Below, piece after piece: positions 42,297 through 52,485 of a DNA stretch of 64,000 nt (positions are counted from its first letter, which is position 1; the number at the start of each line of letters is the position of its first letter). A program made the position numbers and the translations under genes. The notes under the pieces are model-generated. The model saw only the letters and a list, made by a program, of their open reading frames with translations. It did not search any database and was not told the DNA's origin. The stretch is from the NCBI GenBank assembly GCA_028875185.1, contig JAPPFH010000150.1, positions 28,218 to 92,217 of the forward strand. Reading direction: 5' to 3'. This DNA is from Chloroflexota bacterium. GTDB lineage: Bacteria; Chloroflexota; Anaerolineae; Aggregatilineales; Phototrophicaceae.

Positions 42297-43352
42297 ATGA
42301 GCAGTCTAAAGGTAGGTGTCATCGGCGTCGGCGGGATCGCCCGCACGCATATGCCCGGCTGGGAAGCCTCGCCCCATGCCGAAGTGATAGCGGGCGCCGA
42401 TCTGGCGCCCGCGGCGCTGGAGAACTGGGGCGCGCAATGGAATGTGGGCAAGCTGGAGACCGATAGCGCCGCCGTCATCAACGACCCCGATATCGACATC
42501 ATTGACGTTTGTACGCCCAATATGTATCACGCCCCTTTATCCATCGCCGCGCTGGAGGCGGGCAAGCATGTTATCTGCGAGAAGCCGCTGGCGCCGACCC
42601 CGGCTGATGTGCAGCGCATGATCGAAGCGCGCGACAAATCGGGCAAAATGTTGATGACCGCGCAGCATTTTCGTTTCGCCGGCGTCTCTAAGGCGCTGAA
42701 GGCGGAGATCGACGGGGGCGCGCTCGGTGACATTTATCACGCTCGCAGTTGGATGCTGCGCCGCTCTGGCATCCCCACGAGCCTCGCGTTCCTGTCCCGG
42801 CAGCATGCCGGCGGCGGCGCCTGCATCGACATTGGCGTACATATTCTCGATTTGACGCTCTGGATGATGGGCAATCCCGAACCGGTCTCGGTTACCGGCG
42901 TTGCCCGCCGCGAGATCGCCAGCAACCCGATGGCATTTGGTCGCTGGCCCCGGCACGGGCGCATCCCCGAGGGCATGGATGTCGAAGAAATGGCGATGGC
43001 TTTCGTCCGATTCGAAACCGGCGCGACGCTGGTCTTCGAGATTTCCTGGCTGCTGCATCACGATATCGAGGGCGAAGATATGCAGATGTGGCTCTATGGC
43101 AGCGGGGGCGGATCCCATTGGCCCAAGTGCGAGATTTACGACACCAACTACGAAAGCATGCAACTCTACAATCGCAAGCTGAAGCTGACGCAGAATATCT
43201 CTGAGCCGCATGCGCAGGAGTGCGTCGAATTCGCGCAGGCGATCGTCGATGGCGCGCCCTCGCCGGTGCCGGCCGAGCAATCGCTGCAGGTGATGAAGAT
43301 CTTGAACGCGATCTACGAAAGCCAGAAGACCGGACGCGAGGTGCTGTTGTAA
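42297..43352 (+). CDS. Gfo/Idh/MocA family oxidoreductase
   Basis: This 351-aa enzyme has an intact Rossmann loop GVIGVGGIARTH (about residues 7-18), HVICEKPLAPT (catalytic EKP), and GGGACIDIGVHILDLTLWMMG containing the aspartate/histidine pair of the substrate domain. ATG 42297 follows AAGGAGCGGGAAAT. It differs strongly from the dehydrogenase upstream, so the two are not tandem duplicates. It closes this catabolic unit; a palindromic repeat follows. Confidence 0.92.
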   Translation: MSSLKVGVIGVGGIARTHMPGWEASPHAEVIAGADLAPAALENWGAQWNVGKLETDSAAVINDPDIDIIDVCTPNMYHAPLSIAALEAGKHVICEKPLAPTPADVQRMIEARDKSGKMLMTAQHFRFAGVSKALKAEIDGGALGDIYHARSWMLRRSGIPTSLAFLSRQHAGGGACIDIGVHILDLTLWMMGNPEPVSVTGVARREIASNPMAFGRWPRHGRIPEGMDVEEMAMAFVRFETGATLVFEISWLLHHDIEGEDMQMWLYGSGGGSHWPKCEIYDTNYESMQLYNRKLKLTQNISEPHAQECVEFAQAIVDGAPSPVPAEQSLQVMKILNAIYESQKTGREVLL

Positions 43353-43370
43353 GCTCGATAAATTGAGAAT

Positions 43371-43396
43371 TGTAGGGGCGACTTATCAAGTCGCCC
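43371..43396. repeat. Palindromic repeat
   Basis: TGTAGGGGCGACTT, ATC loop, AAGTCGCCC. It sits between the Gfo/Idh gene and the lipoprotein gene and ends 11 bases before the lipoprotein ATG. Confidence 0.8.
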
Positions 43397-43407
43397 ACGA
43401 ACCTCAA

Positions 43408-43839
43408 ATGCAGCCAGTTCATATTACCCGCCTAACATCAATCTTTGCGCTTTTGTTAGTGATCGCCCTCAATGCCTGTGGCACGATGGCGCCGGCGCCG
43501 GCGCCAGCACCGGAAGCGCCAAAAGCGGGCTTGTGGTCGCTACGATTCAGCGGCGACTGCAGCGGGCAAGAAGCGGAATCGCTGCTCATCACGCAGTTGG
43601 ACGAAACCGCCATTGTCTTCGACGAATTTGAGCTGCTGCGGAATGACGCGGGCGAATACTTGGGCAGCGCCATATTTATCGCGCCGATGCCCGTTGACGG
43701 GCGCGACATCCCCTATGAGATTCGCTATGTGCTGCGCGCTTCAGAGAATGGCGGCTTCAGCGGGACCGAGACAATCATTGAAGGCGGCGGTCACGGGCTG
43801 ACCTGCCCGGTTGAGCTGGTCTTCGAAGGTGACGAATAG
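43408..43839 (+). CDS. Small lipoprotein with proline-alanine linker, 143 aa
   Basis: ATG 43408 starts a lipoprotein signal (RLTSIFALLLVIALNAC, lipobox L-N-A-C with Cys at about residue 22). An APAPAPAPEAPKAG flexible linker and a beta-rich domain of about 100 residues follow. I do not recognise the domain; cysteines in GDCSGQ and LTCPVE may form a disulphide. The frame is open upstream through the repeat, but the signal peptide fixes the start. The ribosome site is weak. It probably sits on the outer face of the cytoplasmic membrane. Confidence 0.65.
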   Translation: MQPVHITRLTSIFALLLVIALNACGTMAPAPAPAPEAPKAGLWSLRFSGDCSGQEAESLLITQLDETAIVFDEFELLRNDAGEYLGSAIFIAPMPVDGRDIPYEIRYVLRASENGGFSGTETIIEGGGHGLTCPVELVFEGDE

Positions 43840-43900
43840 GCCGCAGGTTAGCAAAGACAACTGCGACTTTGAGATTTAGTCTCCCCTCCGCAGTGCATTG

Positions 43901-43919
43901 GGTCGCGCGGACACTGACC
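43901..43919. repeat. Loop-core hairpin
   Basis: GGTC-GCGCGGACACT-GACC has perfectly complementary arms, enclosed by an outer CTCCC/GGGAG pairing, in the gap between the convergent lipoprotein and ASRT-like genes. Confidence 0.65.
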
Positions 43920-43949
43920 GCCGGGAGGGCTGGGGGAGGAGTTGAGCTG

Positions 43950-44330
43950 CTATTCCACCGGATAGGCGATCGTCGTAATCAAGCTTTCTATCACCCCGCC
44001 GCTGGCGTACATGCGCGAATACTGCACCGATATCGGCACATCGCTGCGGACGCGGATGCCGTAAGGCACATCAAAGGGTATCTGGTAGCCGCCGAGCTGC
44101 TCGGGCTTGTCCAGGCGGATGTGCGGGCAGCGCTTCGCTGGCACGGTTATGGCGATGCCCTCGACGGCGTCTCGGTCTTCAAAGTAGAAATCGAAGATGA
44201 CGTTGGCGTCGTCGGGCGTGACGTTGAGGATGCAGACGGATTCGTGATTCTTGTTGACGGGGTCGTCATCGGCTGGCGCCGCCAGGTAGGCGTCGGGGAT
44301 CAGCCAGGTCAACGCGCCATTCGTGGGCAT
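43950..44330 (-). CDS. Sensory rhodopsin transducer (ASRT) family protein
   Basis: A 126-aa small beta-sandwich protein matching the family named for the Anabaena sensory rhodopsin transducer. Visible blocks are TWLIPDAYLAAP at the N-terminus, HESVCILNVTPDDANV, FYFEDRD, CPHIRLDKPEQLGGYQIP and YGIRVRSDVPISVQYSR. Length fits the family. ATG 44330 follows AGGAGAGCCCC. No rhodopsin gene is present; most members lack one and several are thought to bind carbohydrates, which agrees with the surrounding sugar loci. Confidence 0.85.
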   Translation of the reverse strand: MPTNGALTWLIPDAYLAAPADDDPVNKNHESVCILNVTPDDANVIFDFYFEDRDAVEGIAITVPAKRCPHIRLDKPEQLGGYQIPFDVPYGIRVRSDVPISVQYSRMYASGGVIESLITTIAYPVE

Positions 44331-44359
44331 GGGGCTCTCCTATTTTTGAATATGTTTGC

Positions 44360-44614
44360 TGTAGGGCTTGTCCGGTTCTCGACGTTGGGCGTGCATTGCT
44401 GCCCCCATCCACGAAGGTCTATGTCTACGTGACCCGGCCCCTTGCCGTAGTGCAGTGTCTACGCTCACCCCACAAGGAGGGAAGGGGAGTTTTCCAGCGT
44501 CTTCGCGCATTTTAAGCCCCTCCCTCTTCATGGAGGAGGGGTTTGGGGTGGGGGTATGCGGGCAATTTGCTTCATGAGTATCCTGATTTGCCACAGTAGC
44601 GGACAAGCCCTACA
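44360..44614. mobile_element. MITE-like 255-bp element with 15-bp terminal inverted repeats
   Basis: TGTAGGGCTTGTCCG (44360-44374) and its exact reverse complement CGGACAAGCCCTACA (44600-44614) bound a non-coding segment. Inside are two loop-core hairpins (GGTC-TATGTCTACGT-GACC at 44416-44434; GTGC-AGTGTCTACGC-TCAC at 44451-44469) and the CCCCTTG...CAAGGAGGGAAGGGG block shared with 7.8 kb. No target-site duplication was recognised. Confidence 0.6.
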
Positions 44615-44625
44615 AATGGGCGCAG

Positions 44626-45393
44626 CTACCGCGCGTCATCGTCGACAAACAGGTTGCGGCGATAGATTTCATCGGGCCGGCGAACCACATGCCAGGCCTC
44701 CTCATCCGGCATGCGCGTCGGTTTGCCAGTCAACAGGGCGCCCAGGAATATCCGCGCCGCTTTGACCGCCATCGCCGTGATATTGAGGATTTCCGCGGGA
44801 CTGTCACCCAGGGCGATCATGCCGTGATTCTCAAGCAGGATCAGCTTGGGCGCTTCGTCGTATTGCGCCATATACTGCCGGACGCGCTCCCGCATCTTCA
44901 GCGCCAGTGGCAGGCCCGGGTCGGCATAGGGCACGAGGGCGGAGACAGGACCGCAGAGCACAGCTTCATCGGGGAAGCGCCGCTGAGAGGCGAAGTCGGT
45001 GGCGAATTGGCTGCACATGATCTGATTGATTGCGGTGGGGTGGGTGTGCCCGATGAATTGGACGCCGCATTCCCGCAGCAGCATGGCGTGAAAGCTGACT
45101 TCGATGGAGGGGCTGCGCGCGCTGGCTTGGTCCAGCTTGGCTGCTTGCGTGATCGCCTTCTGTTCCGCCAGGGTTTGCGGCGGGTCGTCGAGCATGTCGA
45201 GCATCGGCTCGAAGCGTACGGCGACAAAGCCGTCTTCGTCGATCCCGCGCATCTGATGCCCGCTGGCTTTAACATAAAAGCTCGCGTCGTCAATGCGCAT
45301 GGAGGTGTTGCCCTCGCCGATGATGACGCAGTCCATCGCCGGCTCGCCGAGGGCGCGGGTCATATTAACGAGGTCGGAGAGATTGCGGGTCAT
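44626..45393 (-). CDS. Class II aldolase/adducin family protein (probable rhamnulose/fuculose-phosphate-type aldolase)
   Basis: A 255-aa zinc aldolase fold. GEGNTSMRID is the phosphate-binding N-terminal block, and YVKASGHQMRGID follows. The metal-ligand motif FIGHTHPTAINQIMCS (H-x-H) lies about residue 115, and LLENHGMIALGDSPAEI carries the third histidine. The TTG at 45396 is in frame, but ATG 45393 is the natural start. Position at the end of a rhamnose-type kinase/transport operon suggests it cleaves the sugar-1-phosphate (or the corresponding acid) to dihydroxyacetone phosphate and lactaldehyde. Confidence 0.85.
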   Translation of the reverse strand: MTRNLSDLVNMTRALGEPAMDCVIIGEGNTSMRIDDASFYVKASGHQMRGIDEDGFVAVRFEPMLDMLDDPPQTLAEQKAITQAAKLDQASARSPSIEVSFHAMLLRECGVQFIGHTHPTAINQIMCSQFATDFASQRRFPDEAVLCGPVSALVPYADPGLPLALKMRERVRQYMAQYDEAPKLILLENHGMIALGDSPAEILNITAMAVKAARIFLGALLTGKPTRMPDEEAWHVVRRPDEIYRRNLFVDDDAR

Positions 45394-45424
45394 CAATAAC
45401 TTGTTTCGCTCGCTCTAGCGAACA

Positions 45425-45497
45425 TGTAGGGGTCAGCCAGTGGCTGACCCGCATTTGACGATTGCGCTAGAGGGCGACCTGATAGGCCGCCCCTACA
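45425..45497. repeat. Two palindromic repeats between aldolase and binding-protein genes
   Basis: TGTAGGGGTCAGCC...GGCTGACCC (45425-45450) and GGGCGACCT...GGCCGCCCCTACA (45472-45497). The first has a different inner stem (TCAGCC) but keeps full complementarity. Confidence 0.75.
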
Positions 45498-45521
45498 ATG
45501 TCCCTTTTTTGGAGAGACGGA

Positions 45522-46670
45522 TTAGAAGTCGAATTCGTCGACATTTTCCGCGGTAAAGGCGAATGGGGGACCAAGCAGGACTTCGCTGCCATTGACCACC
45601 ATCAGCTCGCCCAAACGACCGGCCATGACCGAACTGTCGCCGGGCTTGAATTCGCCATCGATCACCGCGCGCAAAATATAAACAGCGGCATAACCGAGGT
45701 CGACCGGGTTCCACAGATAAACTTCCTGTACGCAGCCGCTGCTGATGTAGGGCCGCATGGCGTTGGGCAATCCCAAGCCTGTAACAGCTACATCTTCGCA
45801 GACATCAGCCTGGTTCACCGCATCGGCGCTGGCGGGCGTGGCCACCGAGGTTAAGGCGATGATGCCGTCCAGGTCTTCGCCGTACTTGTTGATCAGCGTC
45901 TGCGCCTGCTGGAAGCTCAAGCCGGCGTCTTCCTGCGCTTCCAAGGTCTCGAGCCAGTCAAGCTCGGGGAAGCACTTGTCGGCGTAAGCCCACATTTCCG
46001 CAACCCAACGCGCCTGGTTCGGCGTGGTGAAGGTGGAGGTGACGATGCCGAAAGAGGCGTCTTCGCCCTTCTGGGAGACCAGACTGTCAATAAGCGCCTT
46101 GCCGATGCCATTGAACTCGGCTTGGTTGACGAACCATTCGCGCGCGTCCGGCTCGCTGTTGGCGTCGTAGCCAACCACATGGATGCCGGCTTCCAGCGCC
46201 CTGCGCAGAACCGGCGCAATGGCGACCGGGTCGTTGGCGGCGAAGAGGATGCCGTCCACGCCTTGGGTGATGTAGCTGTCGATGACCTGAATCTGGTCGT
46301 CGATATTGGCGTCGGTGGGTCCATCGGTGCTGACGGAGACATTGCCCAGCTCCTCGGCGGCTTGCTGCTGCCCCAGCGTGGTGGCGGCGAAGTAGCCGAT
46401 GCCGATAAGCTTGGGCACGTCAACGACAACGATGTCCATGCCAGCCATGTCCATATCGCCCATGGCGGCCATGCCGCCGTCGTATTCCATCGTATCCATG
46501 TCGTCGTCCATGTCGTCGTCTTCGTCCATCATTTCGTCGCCCATGCCGCAGGCGAGGGGATTGACGTCGAGCTCGTCGGAACCGTCCCAGCGATCTTGCG
46601 CGCTGAGCGGCATGCTGACCAGCGCCAGGAAGAGCGCCAGAATCAGGGTGATTGCGAGTGTCTTCTTCAT
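45522..46670 (-). CDS. Sugar ABC transporter substrate-binding protein (rhamnose/ribose type)
   Basis: A 382-aa exported receptor of the periplasmic-binding-protein type I sugar family. The signal peptide covers about residues 1-24 (cleavage after SMPLSAQ). Between the signal and the fold lies an unusual acidic, methionine-rich segment, about residues 43-79, with runs such as DEMMDEDDDMDDDMDTMEYD. The binding fold starts VPKLIGIGYFAATTLGQQQAAEE (in blocks), with QIQVIDSYITQGVDGILFAANDP as family core. ATG 46670 follows TGGAG. It is encoded with two RbsC-type permeases, a twin ATPase and a rhamnulokinase, so L-rhamnose or a similar deoxyhexose is the likely ligand. Confidence 0.9.
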   Translation of the reverse strand: MKKTLAITLILALFLALVSMPLSAQDRWDGSDELDVNPLACGMGDEMMDEDDDMDDDMDTMEYDGGMAAMGDMDMAGMDIVVVDVPKLIGIGYFAATTLGQQQAAEELGNVSVSTDGPTDANIDDQIQVIDSYITQGVDGILFAANDPVAIAPVLRRALEAGIHVVGYDANSEPDAREWFVNQAEFNGIGKALIDSLVSQKGEDASFGIVTSTFTTPNQARWVAEMWAYADKCFPELDWLETLEAQEDAGLSFQQAQTLINKYGEDLDGIIALTSVATPASADAVNQADVCEDVAVTGLGLPNAMRPYISSGCVQEVYLWNPVDLGYAAVYILRAVIDGEFKPGDSSVMAGRLGELMVVNGSEVLLGPPFAFTAENVDEFDF

Positions 46671-47058
46671 GATTTTGACTCCATGCAGCTAATTGGATAA
46701 ACGAGATTGCGCGACCTGCTGAATAATCGTTTCATGGATCTCCTTTCACTTCAACTTAATTGTTAGGCTCTCTACAAGCGATGCCTGTAGACAAGTGCGC
46801 GACAATGCCGCCGCCCTCGCAAAATACCGCGCGTCCGCCAAGTATAGCTCCCCCTCGTGACGGTCTGTGTCTACGCGGCCTGACGCTTCGGAGAGTGGGC
46901 CCCGGGCTGGGGTTGGCTGCCCGCGATCTGTAGGGGCGTTTCGTGAAACGCCCGCTTGTAATCGGAGAATAAATCGACGGGCGGCTCGGCGACCCGCCCC
47001 TACAGGTCTCGTTGCGCGTAAGGTCATAATCAGATACACAAAGTGGCGCAAAGCCATC
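46671..47058 (-). other. Intergenic region within the rhamnose-type operon
   Basis: This 388-base gap holds the leader of the binding-protein gene, a loop-core hairpin GGTC-TGTGTCTACGC-GGCC (46862-46880, one wobble pair) and two palindromic repeats (46929-46953 TGTAGGGGCGTTTC...GAAACGCCC; 46978-47004). No gene was seen. Confidence 0.6.
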
Positions 47059-48051
47059 TCAACCCTCATCCCTTTTGCGCTGGATGAAGTTGTTCACCAG
47101 TATAGCAAATATCAGCACGCTGCCGATGACCACGATCGTCGCATCGCTGGTGACGCCAGTCAAAACCAAGCCGTTCTTCAAGAGCTGAATCAGCACGACT
47201 CCGATGATAGTTCCCGGGATTGAGCCTGTACCGCCGAAGATGCTCGTCCCGCCCAGCACGACGGCGGCTATCACATCCAACTCGATGCCGGTGCCCATAT
47301 CGGAGCGGGTGGTGCTGACGCGCGATACGAAGATATAGCCAGCAACAGCCGACATGAAGCCGGAGAAAGTATAGATGAAGAGCAAGTGGCGGTTGACGGT
47401 CAGTCCGCTGAAACGGGCGCCGGTCTCGTTATTGCCGATGGCGTAAAGCGCGCGCCCCAGCCGCGTCCGCGCCAGCAAGATGGCGAAGATGATGACCGCG
47501 ATGATCAAGAGCCAAAGCTGAGTAGGGATGCCGAGCAGCTCGCCTTGCCCCAGTTGGAAGAACCACTCGGGATATCCCCGCGCCGACCGCGCCTCGCTGA
47601 TGCCCTCGGCCAAGCCCCGGTAGAGCGCCAGCGTCGCCAGGGTCATAATCAGTGGCGGCACGCCCACGCGCACGATGAAAAGCCCGTTGACGAAACCGGC
47701 GACCGTGCCGCTGATGATGCCGGTGATGATCGCCAGCTCCAGCGGGAAGCCGAGCTCTTGCCAGGTCCAGCCGAGCACGATGGCGGTCAAGCCCAGGATT
47801 GAGCCGACCGAGAGATCAATGCCGCCGGTGATGATGATATAAGTCATTGGAATGGCGATCAGGCCGACCTCAGCCATGAAGCGCCCCTGCTGCAGCAAGT
47901 TGTCGACGGTCAGGAATTTGTCCGTGCGCGTCGCCAGGAAGAGCACCGAAGCCAGCATAATGAGGAAGAGAACGCCTTCCTGGCTGATAAGCAGGTGGCG
48001 CAGCTTTTCTCTGACGGTTGGGTTCCGTGGTTTGGTCGTCTCGGATTGCAA
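47059..48051 (-). CDS. Sugar ABC transporter permease, RbsC/RhaQ-like
   Basis: A 330-aa permease of the branched-chain/ribose family with about nine or ten helices. The family block IAIPMTYIIITGGIDLSVGSILGLTAI lies about residues 70-96 (read in two parts). The cytoplasmic loop with RTRLGRALYAIGNNETGARFSGL and the later GGTSIFGGTGSIPGTIIGVVL are diagnostic. It is preceded after 13 bases by another permease gene; the pair forms a heterodimeric pore. Confidence 0.92.
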   Translation of the reverse strand: MQSETTKPRNPTVREKLRHLLISQEGVLFLIMLASVLFLATRTDKFLTVDNLLQQGRFMAEVGLIAIPMTYIIITGGIDLSVGSILGLTAIVLGWTWQELGFPLELAIITGIISGTVAGFVNGLFIVRVGVPPLIMTLATLALYRGLAEGISEARSARGYPEWFFQLGQGELLGIPTQLWLLIIAVIIFAILLARTRLGRALYAIGNNETGARFSGLTVNRHLLFIYTFSGFMSAVAGYIFVSRVSTTRSDMGTGIELDVIAAVVLGGTSIFGGTGSIPGTIIGVVLIQLLKNGLVLTGVTSDATIVVIGSVLIFAILVNNFIQRKRDEG

Positions 48052-48064
48052 AGCGCGCGACCTC

Positions 48065-49476
48065 CTATAGCCGCTGTCGCCGCCGGCGTATCAGATCCGC
48101 CAGCACTGTCACCAGGATTAGCAGACCTTGCACCGTCTTCAACCAGAATGGCGAGACATTGATGAAGATCATCGCCGAGCGGATGAAGTTGAGCAGCAGC
48201 GTCGCCAGGGTCGAGCCGATGGCGGTGCCTGTGCCGCCCAAGATGCTGACGCCGCCCACTACCGACGCCGTGATGATCGACAGCTCCAGCGCTGGCGGCG
48301 GCGTCACCTGAATGATTTGAAACTGCGTTGAATACATCACGCTGGCGACGCCAACGAAGACGCCATTGAGCGTGAAGACCGTCATGAGCAGACGCCGCTG
48401 CGACAAGCCGGAGAGCCGCGCCGCTTCCGCATTGCCGCCCAGGGCATAGAATGCGCGCCCGGTCGCGCTATAGCGCATCCACAGCACCACCACAATCGTC
48501 AGCGCGACCATAATGATGATGGGCATGGGAATGCCCAAAGGACGCATCTGCGAGAGGTGATAATCGGCCGGCATATCGGTCACGCGCTCGCCAGCGGTCC
48601 AGATAATGAGGATGCCCTTGATGATGCTCAGCATGCCCAGGGTGACTACAATCGAGGGGACGCGCAAATAGGCGACCAGGAAACCGATGAAGGCGCCGAT
48701 GCCCGCGCCGACAAATAGCGGTATCAGCCAAGCGAGCGGCGAGGGCGCGCCGGCGACTGCCAGCCGCCCGCTGATTACCGCCAGCAAGCCGATGAGCGAG
48801 CCGACCGAGATATCGATATTGCCGGTGACGATCACCATGGTCATGCCCAAGGCGGCGACGGCGATATAGGCGTTTCCCTGCAAGATATCGGAGATGTTGC
48901 GCTCTTGCAGAAAACGCGGGTTGGCGATGCCTATGACGAAAATCAGCAGCAGCAAGCCGAAAAGGATCACGCTCTCCTGATTGCCGAAGAGCTTGGTAAT
49001 GCGGTAGCGTTCTTCGGGCGCGGGGCGCGGGATCAGAATCTGCAAGACGCATAGCAAGCCAGCGACCAACATGATCCAAAAGGCAATATCGAGGCTGCCC
49101 ATGATAGTCCCTTCCCCCCATTCATTGGGGGGACCGAGGGGGGTATCGCGGAAGAAGTTGATGTAGTAAACGATGACGAGCAAGCCAGCGACGCTCATCA
49201 GCACCGAGATCGCGCGGCTCGCGGCTGGCGCAATCACGTTCCAGATGCCCAGCAGGAGAATGCCCAGCGAAGCCAGCGGGATGACCTCGACGCCGGTCTT
49301 GAACAAACCCAGCTCGTTGGCTTTCTTGCTCTCCGTCAGGACGGCCACGGTCGAGGGACCGCGCTCCGGCTGGATGACAAAGGGCAGCAGGAAATAGGCG
49401 CCGATGATGACCAGCGCCAGTACGATGCCGATAAAATGCAGCGGTCGGCGCGGGACGGGCGCGCTCTTCGCCTTGC

Positions 49477-49480
<4 letters not shown>
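48065..49480 (-). CDS. Sugar ABC transporter permease, RbsC/RhaP-like, with long N-terminal extension
   Basis: At 471 aa it is longer than the usual 320-340. The conserved permease starts about residue 165, with VTGNIDISVGSLIGLLAV (about 215), RYSATGRAFYALGGNAEAARLSGL and GGVSILGGTGTAIGSTLATLL. The first 150 residues add roughly four more hydrophobic segments (for example LHFIGIVLALVIIGAYFLLP and PLASLGILLLGIWNVI) not normally present. ATG 49480 overlaps the ATPase stop by 4 bases. Its role in the extension is unknown; it could be a membrane anchor or an additional domain for regulation. Confidence 0.88.
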
Positions 49481-51009
<1,529 letters not shown>

Positions 51010-51054
51010 TCGGGCGTCCGGTACATCTCTTGGGATTTCGCTTTATAAATTGAC

Positions 51055-52485
51055 CTAATCCAACAAGGCGAGGAATCGCGGATAATGCGCATCCCAGGCG
51101 GCCGCGTTCTGTGGCTCGAAGTGGACGAGATCAGGCGCGCTGCTGAGCATGGCGCGGGCTTCGGCGACGCTCGCTAATTCACCAATCGCGATCAACTGGA
51201 CGATGGCGTTGCCGGTCGCTGTCGCTTCCGCCGGTCCGGCGATGACCGGGCGCCCGATTGCATTGGCTGTCATCTGGTTGAGCAGCGCGTTCCGCGAGCC
51301 GCCGCCGATGATATGCAGCAGGTCCGCTTCTCGCCCGGATACCGTCATCAACTGCTCCAGCACGTAGCGGTATTTGTAAGCCAGGCTGATGTAGACGGTC
51401 GCCATCACGTCGGCATCGTTTTCCGGCGCTGGCTGCCCCGTTTGCCGGCAATAATTGATGACGCGCGCTGGCATGTCCCCAGGCGGCAGGAATACAGGGT
51501 CGTCGGGCTCGATGAAAGCTTTGAAGGGCGCGGCGCCCTCCACCATCGCCGTCAATTGGGCGAAGCTGTAGTCATTGCCTTCCGCCCGCCAAGCCGCGCG
51601 GCATTGATCGACCACCCAAAGCCCCATGATATTTTTCAGCAAGCGCCAGGCGCCATCGTAGCCGCCTTCGTTGGTGACGTTGGCGGCGTAGGCGGCGTCG
51701 CTGATGATGGGCTCGTCCAGCTCCAGTCCGAGAAGGCTCCAGGTGCCGCTGCTCAAATAGGCGGCTTTCTCTGATGCGCTGGGCATAGCGACGACGGCGC
51801 TGCCGGTGTCGTGGCAGGCGGGCAAGATCACGTCGATGCCATTGTAGACGCCGATCTTGGCGCCCGGCTGCGCGATCGGCGTCAGAAGATGAGTCGGGAT
51901 GCCGACCGCCTCCATGAGCTCGCGATCCCAGTCAGCCAGCGCCGGGTTGTAAAGCTGCATGGTGGTGGCTTCGGTGAATTCGCAGGTTTTCGAGCCGGTC
52001 AACCAATAGTTGAAGAGATCGGCGATCGTCAGCATGGAGGCGGCGTGATCAAGCAGCGGGCTGCCGTCGCGAATGCTCGCCGCCAGCTGGTAGAGCGCGT
52101 TGAGCGGCATAAATTGGATGCCGGTGCGCGCGAAGATCTCGCGGCGAGGCATACGCTCGAAGACCCATTCCATAGCGCCATTCGCGCGCGGGTCGCGATA
52201 ATGATAGGGGTTCGCCAGCAGCTCGCCGGCGCTGTCGAGCAGGGCGTAATCGACGCCCCAACAGTCGAGGCCGATAGACGCCGCGTCCGCTGCGGCTTCC
52301 AAGCCCGCCGTGATTTCATGCCAGAGGCGCAGCACATCCCAATGCAAACTGGAAGGCGTCCGCACCGGGATATTGGGAAAGCGATGGACTTCTTCCAGCG
52401 TCAGCCGCGCGCCGTCAAAGGCGACATCCATGACGCGCCCCGATGTGGCGCCCAAGTCGATGGCGATAACGTGTTTGGCGCTCAT
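51055..52485 (-). CDS. rhaB: Rhamnulokinase (FGGY family)
   Basis: A 476-aa kinase phosphorylating L-rhamnulose at C1. The N-terminal phosphate loop is IDLGATSGRVM (about residues 9-19), a RhaB-specific form of the FGGY motif. LDCWGVDYALLDSAGELL, then YHYRDPRANGAMEWVF, and the adenosine-site GGGSRNALLNQMTANAIGRPV (read in blocks) agree with the family. It is first gene of a six-gene minus-strand operon with transporter and aldolase. No rhamnose isomerase is in the window, so that step must be encoded elsewhere or the substrate enters as the ketose. Confidence 0.92.
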   Translation of the reverse strand: MSAKHVIAIDLGATSGRVMDVAFDGARLTLEEVHRFPNIPVRTPSSLHWDVLRLWHEITAGLEAAADAASIGLDCWGVDYALLDSAGELLANPYHYRDPRANGAMEWVFERMPRREIFARTGIQFMPLNALYQLAASIRDGSPLLDHAASMLTIADLFNYWLTGSKTCEFTEATTMQLYNPALADWDRELMEAVGIPTHLLTPIAQPGAKIGVYNGIDVILPACHDTGSAVVAMPSASEKAAYLSSGTWSLLGLELDEPIISDAAYAANVTNEGGYDGAWRLLKNIMGLWVVDQCRAAWRAEGNDYSFAQLTAMVEGAAPFKAFIEPDDPVFLPPGDMPARVINYCRQTGQPAPENDADVMATVYISLAYKYRYVLEQLMTVSGREADLLHIIGGGSRNALLNQMTANAIGRPVIAGPAEATATGNAIVQLIAIGELASVAEARAMLSSAPDLVHFEPQNAAAWDAHYPRFLALLD

